Source: Pyropia yezoensis (Eukaryota > Rhodophyta > Bangiophyceae > Bangiales > Bangiaceae). Taken from it: a stretch of DNA of 64,000 nucleotides. The stretch is from contig CM020620.1 of the NCBI GenBank assembly GCA_009829735.1, positions 21,798,020 to 21,862,019 on the forward strand, in the 5' to 3' direction. Below, piece by piece: positions 51,601 through 62,614 of this stretch. How positions within the stretch are numbered: position 1 is the stretch's first letter; each line of letters opens with the position of its first letter. Under the pieces are notes generated by a model, which ran no database searches, had not been told where the DNA came from, and was given only the letters and a program-made list of their open reading frames with translations. The translations under genes and the position numbers were made by a program.

Positions 51601-52701
51601 GCCGCCCGTCCACGCGGGCAGTGGGCAAGCGGGAGGGGGTCAACAATGGCCTTCCTGCCTCGGAAGGGCGGCCAGGGCGATACGCACTCGTAGGCGGTCC
51701 CATAATTACGTTGCCTGGAGGGGGCAACGAGACAATGTACAAGGCAAGGCGTGGAAAAAAAAACGTATCAATGGTTGTCCCAGTGGGGTCGTAGCAGAGG
51801 ATGGCGTTTGTTTGACGTGGTCGAGGCATTACTGCACACGTCGTCGCGAAGAAAGCACAATGGACGAGGGCATGCCTTTGACGTGGGACGCGAGAGGTCC
51901 TTCCTCAAGAGACCTTGAGATTTGCAACACTTTCTGGTTGGATATGGTTGGATATGGAGACGGTGTCCGACTCGGGATCAAATGGATGAGGGGACTGCAA
52001 TGACAAGTGATGCCTACCCTTTTAAAGTTGGACTTGTTGTCACTTGCTGAAAATACCATGTATGTGTTGGTTGTCAGATGCTCACCGACCAGCTGTCCCG
52101 TCACAGAGTAGTTAGACTCCTTCGGCGGTGCGACCGATTCGATCGGCGATTCCCGGTGCGCCCGACGCCGATGGGCGTCTCCGTGTAGCGTGGCATCCGC
52201 ATGAGCACTGCCATCGGACTTCCTCCCGTCCCGTTCCCCCGCTTCCTCTTCCCTCCTGTTCTCCCGGCGCAGCGCGCAACGCTTGCTGCGGCCCGCCTTC
52301 CTATTTGTATGTTTCTGTTGAATCTGCTGGACTCAGCCGTCATGTACTACGGGGTCTAGGCTGGCGTGGCTGCATTGTGGCTCGTGTATACTGGCGTGGC
52401 CGTGTTGCGGCGTACGGGCTGGCGTGCTTGCGTTGCGGCGTGTGAGCTGGTACGGCAGCAAGACAGCGTACAGCTGGTTTTGTTGCTACGTCGCGCCGTG
52501 TTTCCCGTGGTACTCTAGAGGTGGTTGCGGCCATCGCCACACCCTGCTGCTGACGCTTTTTCGTGTCGGGAGGGTCTCCCCTTTTCATTTCTTGGCGACT
52601 CTGTGGCTGCTGTCTGTCTCTCTCGCTCTCCACCTGTGGTCCCGCTCCCATGCTACTTTCTGCGCAGTGGGTGGTGCGTTGTTGCACCTTCATCGGTCGC
52701 G
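51601..52701. other. Intergenic, moderate GC
   Basis: About 1.1 kb of clearly lower GC. A minus-strand frame near 51829-52150 reads GEHLTTNTYMVFSASDNKSN but lacks an ATG and a family match. 52340-52450 carries three related words of the form GGCGTGxxTGCxTTG at about 40-bp spacing. The last 400 bp are the T/C-rich promoter and leader of eL29. Confidence 0.5.
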
Positions 52702-53147
52702 ATGGCGAAGTCTAAGAACCATACGGCCCATAACCAGAGCTACAAGGCTCATCGGAACGGCATCAAGCGGCCTGCACGGAACTACCATCCGTCCCGCAAG
52801 GGGGTACGTGCTCCGCGTTTCTGCGGACTGTTTGTTGTTGCGGTTCTCCCTTGCGCGGACTGTTTGATCTGAGGGAGGGGAGGCGTCGCCGTCAGTGGTG
52901 CTTCTCGTCTGCTGCTAACCGCCGCTTTCTTTTCTTCCCGAGAGACACATTTTGTACCGCACCTAGTACGTTGACGCGCCCCCTACTTGCTGACCCCTCC
53001 CTTCTCACATCTCAGGTGGACGTCAAGTTCCTCAAGAACCAGAAGTATGCGCTGAAGGGATCTCTGAAGGCCCTTGCCAAGGCCAAGAAGTCCGGAAAGG
53101 TGGGAGGCAGCAAGAAGTCCTCGGCTCCCGCCGCGGCTGCGCCCTAG
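52702..53147 (+). CDS. RPL29: 60S ribosomal protein eL29 (two exons)
   Basis: A 77-residue basic protein of the cytosolic large subunit. Exon 1 52702-52803 (34 codons), intron 52804-53015 with GTACGT donor and CTCAG acceptor, exon 2 53016-53147, phase 0. The start [20 protein letters not shown] then [14 protein letters not shown] and, over the junction, [20 protein letters not shown] is the standard eL29 sequence order. The tail ([18 protein letters not shown]) is a lineage-specific Lys/Ala extension. Length fits the short, plant and yeast class of eL29. The T/C-rich leader before the ATG resembles the pyrimidine-rich leaders common to ribosomal protein genes. It converges on the TypA gene. 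Confidence 0.96.
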
Positions 53148-53514
53148 AGATGACCGTAGGCGATTACCATCTCTTTTTTTTTTTCCCGCGTGCGATATAC
53201 GGGTTGCCCTCGTGTCAGGGTGCGCGACGAGATCCAGTTTGGCTTCTTCGTCCTGTACACATTGTCGTCGCCGCGCTGTCCTTGCCACAAGTGTGCGCAG
53301 AGCACTGATGTGCTTTCTTCATAACTGAGCGCACTGCTCTCACGGCTGAGCCCAGTACGCACGTACACAGGTCCTATGAGCGCTCGTCTTTGTGCAGACG
53401 AACGCACAGACGACCAGAAAACAAAGACACGTATGCCTTGCAAGAGCTCTGTGGCAGGAGGGGATAGAAAAAATAGTACAACAAAAATTGAAGCTATAGA
53501 GAGCCGTGGGCCTC
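53148..53514. other. Convergent 3' flanks of eL29 and TypA
   Basis: 367 bp with a 12-base T run at about 53172-53184 just after the eL29 stop, and lower GC than the coding DNA. No gene. Confidence 0.6.
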
Positions 53515-55791
53515 TCACTGCCGGTTTCCACGCTTGGCTTGGATGACCTTGTGCATCCGAACGCTAAGTGGGGTGACCTCCACAATCTCGTCCTGCCCCA
53601 GGTACTCGATCGAGTCGTCAAGGGAAAAGTCGAGAACGCCATTGATACCCTTGTCAATGCCCTTGTTGGCGCTCCGGTGGTTGGTAAGCTGCTTCAGCTT
53701 GACAACGTTGATGGACAGGTCGCCCGCACGCTGGTGCACACCAACAATCTGGTTCTTGGCCACCTCCTGGCCGGGGTTCACCAGCAGCCGCCCGCGGTCC
53801 TGAGCGCCCTCCATGCCGTAAGCCGTAACCTTGCCGCTCTCAAACGCCAGCAACGACCCGTTCTCCTTGGCCTCGAGGTCCCCGGCAAACGGGCGATAGC
53901 CCGCAAAGAGGGCGTTCATCACCATGGTGCCGCGGGTGGCAGTCAGCAATGCGTTCTTCACGCCCAGCAACCCGCGCGTTGGCACGTTGTAGCTGACCTT
54001 GGAAAGACCCTGGGAGTTCGCAGCAGCCATGTCAACCATCTCACCCTTGCGGCGGGCAAGCATGTCGATGACGGAGCCCATGTACTCCTCCGGAACCTCA
54101 ATCTCCACGAACTCAAAAGGCTCCTCCTTGCCTCCATCAGCACCCTCCTTGAAGATGACTGTCGGGGGGCCAACCATAAACTCATAGCCTTCCCGGCGCA
54201 TCGTCTCAATGAGGATGGTCAAGTGAAGGGCGCCGCGACCACAGACGGTGAAGGAGTCGGGGGTCTCGACCTGGTCCTCGACGCGAAGCGCAACGTTGCG
54301 CTCCAGCTCTTTCTGCAGCCGGTCGCGAATATTCCTCGACGTGACAAACTTGCCCTCCTGACCGGCAAACTGCGTCGTGTTGACCGAGAAGGTCATCCGC
54401 ACGGTTGGCTCCTCAACGGCAATGGGCGGCAGTGGCAGCGGTGCGTCAGGGGAGCACAGGGTGTCGCCAATATCAAACTGGTCAATGCCCGAGAACATGA
54501 CAATGTCACCCGCGGTCGCCGATTCGACGGGCGCGCGACCGAGGTTGTCGAACCGGAACAGCTCATTGACCTTGACTCGCCGAGGCTCCTTGCCTGGGCG
54601 GGTAACCACGACGCCCTCGGCCTTGGAGAGGGTGCCCGACGTGATGCGGCCAAGGCCAAGGCGACCCTTGAAGTCGTCGTAGTCAACGTTGCTGATCATC
54701 AGCTGCAGCGGGCCCGACGGCCGCACCAGCGGCCTCGGTAGAGACAGCAAGACGTCAAAGACCGCCGCAAGCCCCGGCTTAAGGTCTTCTGGCGAATGGC
54801 CCGAGATACGCTTCAGTGCCGACGCGTAGACAATCTTAAAGTCGGCCTGCTCATCCGACGCACCCAGGTCCACAAACAGGTCGAAGGTGTGGTCCACGAC
54901 ATACTCGGGGCGGCTCATGGGGCGGTCAATCTTGTTAACAACGACCGCGACGCGAAGACCCATCTCAATTGCCTTCTTCAGTACAAAGCGGGTCTGTGGC
55001 TTGGGGCCCTCCACGGCATCCACGACAAGCAGCACGCCGTCCACCATGTTGAGGACGCGCTCCACCTCGGCAGAGAAGTCACCGTGACCAGGGGTATCCA
55101 CCAGCTGGACGTTGGTGCCCTGGTAGGTGACAGCCAGGTTCTTGGCCAAAATGGTGATACCGCGCTCCCGCTCCAAGTCGTTGGAGTCCATAACCCGCTC
55201 CTGTACTGTTTCGTTCTCGCGGAAAACGTTGGCTTCGCCGAGGAGGGCGTCCACCAGGGTGGTTTTCCTGCGCAGGGGAGCAGCCAGCAGCAAACCGACC
55301 CATTGTGATAGCACGGGAGCAGAAGCGTTAGAACTGACGCTGCCTGACGAAAAGGGGCAACAGCCTACCACAACAGCAGAGCAGCAGGACACCACACCTC
55401 GCTGGAGTGTTGCGACCCGCAGCCACATCCGAACCCCCTCTTCCAAGAGGGTTAACTCAGACAGAAGCCCGCGGATGCCGCGACGCAACACAACGTACCC
55501 ATGGTCAACGTGCGCAACAATGGCAACCGCAATACAGTCCTGGCGCGTCTCGAGCGCCCCCCGGTTCACACCCTCCTCATCGTCCGCGGTAGAGCCGACG
55601 GGGATGTCCACCCCCGCTACCACCGCCTTGACCGTGTCCACCGGTGCCGCCGGCAGCTGTGCCGCCCGCGACGAAGCCGCGCGGGCAACGCGGGCGCCGG
55701 CAAAGGCAGACGAGACGGCACCAGTGCGGAGGGTCGACCGCCCAGACACGGGGGCGGCAGCAGCGGTCAAAAAGCCCAGGGCAGCGTCCAT
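53515..55791 (-). CDS. typA: TypA/BipA ribosome-associated GTPase, plastid-type (two exons)
   Basis: A translational GTPase of the EF-G family that binds ribosomes and is needed for stress tolerance and plastid function in plants. The model has 681 residues: exon 1 55791-55499, exon 2 55267-53515, intron donor GTACGT and acceptor CGCAG, phase 2. The junction falls inside the P-loop, joining AIVAHVDHG to KTTLVDALL. Further motifs: the switch I Thr in [31 protein letters not shown] (G3), NKIDRP (G4), and the BipA-specific C-terminal block [20 protein letters not shown] then [18 protein letters not shown]. The first 75 residues are Ala/Ser/Arg-rich with few acids, consistent with a plastid transit peptide. 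Full length for the family. The unspliced frame stays open through the intron, so a naive ORF call would add about 77 false residues in the G1 region. Confidence 0.95.
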   Translation of the reverse strand: MDAALGFLTAAAAPVSGRSTLRTGAVSSAFAGARVARAASSRAAQLPAAPVDTVKAVVAGVDIPVGSTADDEEGVNRGALETRQDCIAVAIVAHVDHGYVVLRRGIRGLLSELTLLEEGVRMWLRVATLQRGVVSCCSAVVVGCCPFSSGSVSSNASAPVLSQWVGLLLAAPLRRKTTLVDALLGEANVFRENETVQERVMDSNDLERERGITILAKNLAVTYQGTNVQLVDTPGHGDFSAEVERVLNMVDGVLLVVDAVEGPKPQTRFVLKKAIEMGLRVAVVVNKIDRPMSRPEYVVDHTFDLFVDLGASDEQADFKIVYASALKRISGHSPEDLKPGLAAVFDVLLSLPRPLVRPSGPLQLMISNVDYDDFKGRLGLGRITSGTLSKAEGVVVTRPGKEPRRVKVNELFRFDNLGRAPVESATAGDIVMFSGIDQFDIGDTLCSPDAPLPLPPIAVEEPTVRMTFSVNTTQFAGQEGKFVTSRNIRDRLQKELERNVALRVEDQVETPDSFTVCGRGALHLTILIETMRREGYEFMVGPPTVIFKEGADGGKEEPFEFVEIEVPEEYMGSVIDMLARRKGEMVDMAAANSQGLSKVSYNVPTRGLLGVKNALLTATRGTMVMNALFAGYRPFAGDLEAKENGSLLAFESGKVTAYGMEGAQDRGRLLVNPGQEVAKNQIVGVHQRAGDLSINVVKLKQLTNHRSANKGIDKGINGVLDFSLDDSIEYLGQDEIVEVTPLSVRMHKVIQAKRGNRQ

Positions 55792-57070
55792 AGTGGCGGC
55801 GGGGGGGAAGGAGTAGTATACGCAACACACCCGACGACGCCTCCGGCACAAACGTCACCGGCCGGGCGACGGGGGCGGCGACAGCGACAGCGACAGGAAA
55901 ACGGGCGGGTAACAGGAAAGAGTATGTGTGGCCAGGTGTTGCTGGGCACGGCGGTGGGCCGACGCAGACTGGCCGCGGCGAAGGGAGCAGATAAGCAGCG
56001 GAGTCTGGCAGCGAGCGCTGGCCCCCCCAAAAAAGACAAGAAAAAAAAACGTGCCGTGACGGAACTGGCGGCGGGGGTCTGAGCTCCCCAACGGTGGATG
56101 GGCCACCTCGTGCACGGGCACATGCCTGTTTCGCCGCCCGCCGGCTTCCGGAGGCGGTTTCGGGAGGCGGCCGCCGCCGCCACCCGGCGAGGGAGATAGC
56201 GCACGCGACCGGCAAAGTGGTGGCCAATGGGGTGCCGTCTAGCGTGGACGGGTGGAGGTTGTCCCCACACCGGCTCGTGGTTGCAAATGGTTGGCTGTCT
56301 TTCGGCGGCGCCGTCGTCGACGAGCGGTTCACGAGCGGTTCAGAATGCCGAACCGGCAGGCAGGTGGCAAGGACGTGTGGCTGGAGATGGGCCCGGACAA
56401 AACCACCAGCGGAGAGGCACACAGCCAGTACCGTGTGAATAGAGCATCTGTGTGGGGAAACATCGCTTAGGGATGGATTAGGGGATCAGGTTAAGGGACG
56501 GCACCTTAATATTGCTTTGTGATCAATTCCTAAAGGCAATTCATTGCGAGGCGAAACATAAGCTCCCAGTTGAGCGCTGGACTTCCCATGGAGTCGCAGC
56601 GATTCTGGATGATGTGAAACAGTCTTCTATGGAGCTGTCTCCCTTTCCCCTAGAGAGAGGGCCCTCTCTACCGCTCACTATGTACAGTACCTACGGGCCG
56701 GAGCGACGACGCAAACAATCGACAGCTCAGGGATAGACGCAGGGACCGGCGCGCGGTTGTCCGACGGGCCGACAGCAGGGTCGCTAACGATGACGCGCGC
56801 TGCTGCCGTCGGGGCTGCACCGTAGCTGAGGCGCATGCCGGCTCCTGCTCCTAGCGCCGGGGGGGGAACCGGTGGTTATCACGTCTTCCCCTTCTTTGTT
56901 TGATGATATGCCGGCCAGGCAGCGTTGGGAAAGCGCCAGACCCGTTGTTGGTCCCGACAGTGCGGATGGCGCCCCAAAGAGCGCCTAGAAGGGAGGCGGC
57001 AAGAGGGGAGGGTCACACAACAGAAGAGAACCAAATCCTATTCCCCCACTAAAGCCCGACGTGTGTCCTC
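55792..57070. other. Intergenic between TypA and glycerol kinase genes
   Basis: About 1.3 kb; the upstream region of TypA and the 3' flank of glycerol kinase, both on the minus strand. It contains TTAGGG-like words at 56466 and 56477, an AT-richer stretch at 56460-56640, and GTACAGTACCTACGGG at 56682-56697. No gene is seen. Confidence 0.5.
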
Positions 57071-59216
57071 CTACTTGCCGTCGCCACCCCCCCCCGCCGC
57101 CGCGTCCAGGGCGTCCACACTCTCGCCCGCCCCCCCCTCCTGATCTTCATCCGAGTCCTCCGCGTCACGCTCGCCGTGCTCAATCCACCCAAGCGACCGC
57201 TGCACGGCCATCTCCCACTTGCCAATCCGGCGGGCCCGCTCGTCGGGCGTAATCTCTGGCACAAACCGGCGGTCCAGGCGCCACTTTTCCCGCAGCGACT
57301 CGGCACTGTCAAACACCCCCTCCGCCAGGCCGGCCGCAAACGCCGCGCCGAGGGCGGTCGTTTCCACAACGACGGGGCGGAGAACGGGGGCGCCGACCAG
57401 GTCCGCTTGCATCTGCATGAGCAGGTTGTTGACGGACGCGCCGCCGTCGACGCGCACCTCCCGGATGAAGCTGGTGGTGTCGCTCGACTTGAAGCTGCCG
57501 TCAGAGTCTGACGCCTCAGCGCCCCCGCCGCCGCCACTGTTGCCGCCGCCGCCTGCTGCCGCGGTGACGCCACTCGAGTGCAGGTCCTCCCCGACAGCAC
57601 GGAGGACCTCCATCACCTGGAACGCAATCGCTTCGAGCGTCGCTCGCACAATGTGCGCAGCGGTTGTGTACTGGGTGAGCCCCACAATGGTCCCCCGTGC
57701 GTCCTGCCGCCAGCGAGGCGCAAACAGTCCCGAAAAGGCGGGCACAAAGTACACATCCCCAGCGTCCTTCACCGACGAGGCGAGGCCCTCCACCTCGTGC
57801 GCCGTGTGAATGAGGTGCAGGTTATCCTTGAGCCACGAAATGGCCGCGCCAGCAATGGCAATCGACCCTTCGAGGGCGTAGACAGCCGGTGAGGTGGGCC
57901 CCAGCTTGTACGCCGGCGTCGTCAGCAGGCCTTTGGAGGAAAATACGGGCGTGTCGCCAGTGTTGACGATAAGGAAGCAGCCAGTACCGTATGTGGCCTT
58001 GGCCTCCCCAACCCGCAAGCATGACTGGCCGACGAGTGCCGCCTGTTGGTCGCCCACCACCCCCGAGATGGGCACCCCCTTCAAGACCGTGCCCGCCATC
58101 TTCCCATACGACTCTGCGCAGGACCGAATGGTAGGGAGGCACGAGCGGGGAACCCCCACCGCCGCAATGAGCTCATCGTTCCAGTCCAGAGTGTGGATGT
58201 CCATCAGCATCGTCCGCCCCGCGTTGGTCACGTCGGTCGCGTGGGTGGTGCGGCCGCCCAGGTTCCACACCAGCCACGTATCGATAGTGCCAAACAAGGC
58301 GGTGCCAGCATCGAGCGCCTCTTTCACCGCTGGGCGGTGGTCCATCAGCCACCGCAGCTTGACGCCGGAGAAGTAGGTGCTGATGGGCAGGCCACACAGC
58401 TTCCGCACCCGTTCCACGTCAATGCGCTCCCTGAGCTTCTCACACGTGGAGCGGGTGCGCGTGTCCAGCCATACAATGGCGTTGCAGAGGGGCTGCCCAG
58501 ACTCTCTAGAATGTGGCAACGCAGCAGCGGAGAGGGGGGTGGACGAAGCGACGAGCAGGGTTAGGGAGAGCAAGACAAGATTATAGCCAGAGACAACCAA
58601 GACACCAAGGTTGCATCAAGAAACTCAGGACACGGCGGGTCAGCTTTGGGTCACCATCCGCGCGAGAGCAACCATACGCCGGAGATGAGAGAATGAACGC
58701 GAAGCCATGGCTGGGCTTGCCGAGTGGAAAGATCGCTCACCTTCCCGAAAGCACCCAACTCCAACCTGACTAAAGGTCAGGCAATGCGTATCGCAGCCAC
58801 ACGACACAAAATGAAAAGAACAACACATGATGCCCCCCCCCCCCCCCCCCCCCCCCCCCCGTACGAGCACCACCCCGGCCTGCTTGCCACCGCCTCCAAA
58901 CGCACTTGTCCCAAACCACAGTCGTCTCCCGCTGGTTGGTAATCCCAATCGCCTTGACCGTCGCCACGTCCACCCCCCCCTCCGCCACAGCGCCATCGAT
59001 ACACTGTTCGGCACACTTGAGGATTTCCAGCGGGTCGTGCTCCACCCACCCCGGGTGCGGGTAGTGCTGGTCGTGGGTGACCTGATGCGACGCGACGGGC
59101 GTGCCGGTAGCGGCGTCAAAGAGGATGAAGCGGGTGGAGGTGGTGCCCTGGTCGAGGGCGCCTACCAGCGTCGCGGGCGCCGGCGCGGCGGAGCCGGCGC
59201 CGTCAGAGGAAGCCAT
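57071..59216 (-). CDS. Glycerol kinase (two exons)
   Basis: Phosphorylates glycerol to glycerol 3-phosphate with ATP. The model has 581 residues: exon 1 59216-58906, exon 2 58505-57071; the 400-nt intron starts GTGCGT, ends TCTAG and contains a 28-base homopolymer (C on the plus strand, 58833-58860). The join gives TTVVWDK then ESGQPLCNAIVWLDTRT, matching the family. Motifs: GALDQGTTSTRFILFD near residue 18, the FGGY-family signature region GVVGDQQAALVGQSCLRVGE, TYGTGCFLIVNTG, and VDGGASVNNLLMQMQADLVG. A Ser/Gly-rich insert of about 40 residues (GGGGNSGGGGGAEASDSD) precedes that last motif, and an acidic Gly-rich tail extends the C-terminus. The start at 59216 is the first ATG close to the conserved domain; an open frame continues upstream without a domain. 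The MsrA gene is divergent. In plants the gene is usually called GLI1. Confidence 0.93.
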
Positions 59217-60360
59217 GAGGGGGGAAGTGCCCGCCACCACAATCGGGTCCAGCCCAGACGAGCGCGGGCCTGGTGGGCGCGCTGGGTGGTTGGGGGTGAT
59301 CGTGCGGCGTTGGGGGTGAAGAGGAAAACCGCCCGCGCGTCCAGACGCCTCAACGCTCCGAGCGTTGCGGCAGCGATTCGATGGGTGGGCAATCGACAGG
59401 GACGCGCGTGTATCAAAGAGCGAGGGCGGGAGGGAACGTGGTGAGGGTGCAAAACGACGCCAAGGTGCACACAACAAACAAGACTGGGAATACGGATTGT
59501 CTGACAGGCCGCGCTCACACCCAATGCCGCACTGTCGAGCGGAGATTGGATGCACGTTGGGCGCTGGCGGCCTGCGATTGGTCGCAACGAGATGCTTGAT
59601 CTGGCGAGTGACCATGAAGAAGCAAAACTCGAAACGCACTCCACTCGGCCGTTTCTGCCAAGTGTCGGCGTGGGCCGGGCGAGCACCCCCGGTCGAGCTG
59701 GAAGGTGCACGCACCGCCGCTGCCGGCGTCTCCATCCGTAGAAGGCGTCGTCTCTCCGTGAAGGCTAGCCATCCCGGCGGGCCCGTCCCCCAGTTGCCGC
59801 CGGCACCTCCCCCCCCCGGTCCCAAGCCCTGCGGTCTTGTTCCCAGTCGCCATCGCGGTGTGCACGTGTGGATGGGTGCCCCACCGCGCCTACGTCTGTC
59901 CGGCGCCGGTGGTGGCGCGGGTCGCGACGTCGCCCGCGGCGGCGGTGTCAGTGATGGAGCCAACGGCAGCGGTGGCGGTTGCGTTTGTGGCAGTAGCACC
60001 GGTGGCGGTGGGGTCGAGCGTGGGGGCAGCGGCGGTGGTTGGCGCCGCGGGCGGGCCGGGCGTGGCAGTTGTCTTGGCGTCTCGGCATTTGCGGCAGCTC
60101 CGCCGTCGGCGCGCACACACACGGTGGCCTCCCCCTTTCTTCGCCGCCGCCCTGCTGGCGGCACTATAGGGTCGGCTCGGACGAGGGGTGATGCTGCCGC
60201 CCTCCCAGCCGGCGGCAGGCCGGAGGGCGCCGCTCGCGCGGCGGCTCGGCGGCTCGCTGGCGGCGATTGGGCTGTGCCTCGCGTGTGGTCACCGCTGTCG
60301 CCGACGCTGCCGCCGTCGTTGCCGCCGCCACTTCCGCTGCTGCGGATTGGCAGGCTGCGG
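59217..60360. other. Divergent promoter region, glycerol kinase / MsrA
   Basis: About 1.1 kb between divergently transcribed genes. GATTGG at 59575 is a CCAAT-box word. 59900-60140 is a GGY/GCN-rich tract; a plus-strand frame from 59365 runs in frame into the proposed first MsrA exon, so that gene could start upstream and carry a longer leader. Confidence 0.5.
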
Positions 60361-61106
60361 ATGGGTGCGCTGGATGCGCTCAAGGGGGCACCTCGGTGGA
60401 TGCTGTCGCAGCCAGAGCCATCGCCGGTGGTACGATAACCCGTTGTCTCTGTCGTTTTCAATGGTGTTGCGTTCTGCAGCTTGGTATGGCCTCTCCATGA
60501 AGTCTCGATTCCAGCCCGCTGTCGTTATTCAGTCTCCTACTTGCATTTGTCTGGGGTGCCGGGTTGCTCTCTTCACTTCGCTGACGTCTCCATCCGTGTC
60601 TGCCGAGACTCTCTGTTTGTCTCTCTCCTTGCCGTGAACTCCTTCCCCGTGCTCTTGTTGATCAGCTGGATACTCACCGTGTGCTGTGTACCCCCATCCA
60701 CTCTGACGCGCACTACCGTGCGGCCGGCTACGAGATTGCCTACTTTGGCGGCGGCTGCTTTTGGTCGCTGGAGCGGAATTTTTGGGGCACCCGCGGCGTG
60801 GTCACCACCGCCGTTGGTTACCAGGGCGGCGACTCGGACGTGGTCAACCCGTCCTACCGCGCCGTCTGTGCTGGGGAAGCGGCGTTTGCCGAGGTGGTCA
60901 AGGTCGTGTACGACCCGGCGGTGCTATCGTATGGAGCCGCCGTTGACGTGTGGCTGGCCGCCCACGACCCAACGACGGCCAACCGCCAGGGGGGGGACAC
61001 TGGTGTGCAGTACCGGAGCGTGGTGTTCTGTGAGGGGGAGCGCCACCGCGCGCTGGCTAAGGAGCGGCTGGCCCACTTTGGCACCCTTCTCTCGGAGCGG
61101 CGGGCC

Positions 61107-61144
<38 letters not shown>

Positions 61145-61499
61145 TGCCGCTACAGAAATTGCGATGGCACCCGCAGACGCGTCGGCCGGCGGTGCTTTGG
61201 CCGCCGACCCAGCGGTGGCCGCGGTGACGACGCGGACGACCGATGGTTCCACTCCTCTGCCCCCCCGTCGTCGCACCCGCCCGCCCGGCGGTGTCGAAGG
61301 CGACGCAGTCGTCACGGTGGTAGACGATGCGGCGGACAACCCTTTTTACTACGCGGAGCTTTACCACCAGCAATATCTGTCGGAGAATCCGTGGGCGACG
61401 TGCCCTTCCAATGCCAACAGCGTCTACTTGCCGCCACGGCTAGGGGAGGCCGGGACGCCTGACGTTTCGACGGCGGAGGAGGACCATTCTGACGCCTGA
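60361..61499 (+). CDS. msrA: Peptide methionine-S-sulfoxide reductase (two exons)
   Basis: Reduces the S-epimer of methionine sulfoxide in proteins. The model has 300 residues: exon 1 60361-60429, intron with GTACGA donor and ATCAG acceptor, exon 2 60666-61499, phase 0. The long-form (E. coli-like) MsrA layout is visible: a short N-terminal stretch, then GYEIAYFGGGCFWSLERNFW with the catalytic Cys at about 54, GVVTTAVGYQGG, NPSYRAVCAGEAAFAEVV, AAHDPTTANRQGGDTG then VQYRS, and FYYAELYHQQYLSENP near the end. Two departures: Ser replaces the usual Gly in GCFWG, and Phe replaces His in the usual HAEVV. An insert of about 75 residues with 15 consecutive Ala splits the region before FYYAELYHQQYL. 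The first exon is the least certain part; exon 2 alone lacks an ATG near its start. Confidence 0.87.
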
Positions 61500-62614
61500 G
61501 CGACGCGAGCACGGCCCACCGAGCGGTGGCCGCAGTGGGCACTGCACGGGAGCAACGGGTGGTGCGGAGGGCGGCGTGGTGCACATCCACAGGCAGCCAG
61601 GCAACCAGGTGCTCATCGCGGCGGGTCGCACAAGGAACCCGCTGGAGGTGACCTACACGACGGTAGAGGAACAAATGGACTGGGTGCGCATGTGCCTGTG
61701 CACGGGAGGGACTTTAGGAGCTGCGGACGGTTCGGCCCTCGTCAGCCGGCTCTGCCACTGGTCACGGCACAGCACTCTGTTCGCCTCCGTTGCACTTTTG
61801 TATCGTACTGTTTGTTCCCGCCATTTTTAAAATACACGCGACTGCCCATTGGACGGATCAAAGTTTCAGCTGGTCCAATGGCTGGGAGCACCACAGTGAT
61901 CCTTATCAACATGAGGTTCCAACCGAATCGTGCTGTGCGATCAACGCCGCTTGGACCAATCAACACCACCCAATGACTATAGATCTTCAATACGCTGCAC
62001 TATGATTGGGCCGCCGCAGCAAGCTTACCCGGCAGGCCAGTGAAATGCGCTGACACTTCTGCGCTGTCAGTGGGACTGCCGACAAGGGGGCTCGACGTGC
62101 CAGCTGGCGCTCTTTTCTCCCACGCCCTCCCGCCCTCCTCCCTCTCCCGCTGTCGCCACGCCCGGTCTTAGCAGCCGGCGGAACCCGTCGCTGCGGCGGA
62201 AGCGAGTGGGACCTTGCCAGATGGCGAGCGTGTGCGCCGAGACAGCACACCGCCCCCGCCACGCCCCCTCTCTTTCGACGGACCGTCGCTCCCCCTTGCT
62301 GTCGAGTGCGTGGCCGCCCCACTCACCCCCGCAGCCGCGTTTCATCCCACCCCCCCAGCGCCCGCCACCCCGCCCAAGCAGTGGACGTGGTCGTGTTTGC
62401 ATTCAAGTTGACTGGCCGACGCGGCGGCGTCGTGGCACTGGGGAGCTCGCCGGGGACGGCCGCCCATTGGTCACTACGACGGGACGTGGCGGTCGCTGGG
62501 CGTTGAGTGGGTGCCGTGAGGGGACCTGCTGCGCACTGCCTGAGAGCGCCCGAGGGGGGGAGGGCGGGGTAGGGGCGTGAGGGTGCAGGCGTGGTAGGGG
62601 GGCCTGCCTGGCTC
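61500..62614. other. Upstream region of malic enzyme
   Basis: About 1.1 kb. 61790-62010 is clearly less GC-rich and holds a CCAAT-box cluster. 62100-62600 is C/G-rich and probably the core promoter and 5' UTR. No gene. Confidence 0.55.
61847..62012. promoter_or_regulatory. CCAAT-box cluster upstream of malic enzyme
   Basis: CCAAT or ATTGG words at about 61851, 61874, 61955, 61969 and 62004, including TGGACCAATCA (61952-61962) and the inverted pair TGGTCCAA / TTGGACCA. The cluster lies about 600-750 bp before the proposed start. NF-Y-type binding is inferred. Confidence 0.42.

Noticed and set aside
51829-52150. Minus-strand frame reading GEHLTTNTYMVFSASDNKSN
   Set aside because: No ATG, no recognised domain, and no convincing splice partner upstream or downstream.
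53515-55851. Unspliced 778-codon reading of TypA
   Set aside because: It inserts about 77 residues of unrelated sequence between HVDHG and KTTL of the P-loop. Splicing at GTACGT/CGCAG restores the invariant motif.
56466-56498. TTAGGG-like words resembling telomere repeat
   Set aside because: Only two exact TTAGGG words and one TTAAGGG, separated by other sequence. Too few and irregular for an interstitial telomere.
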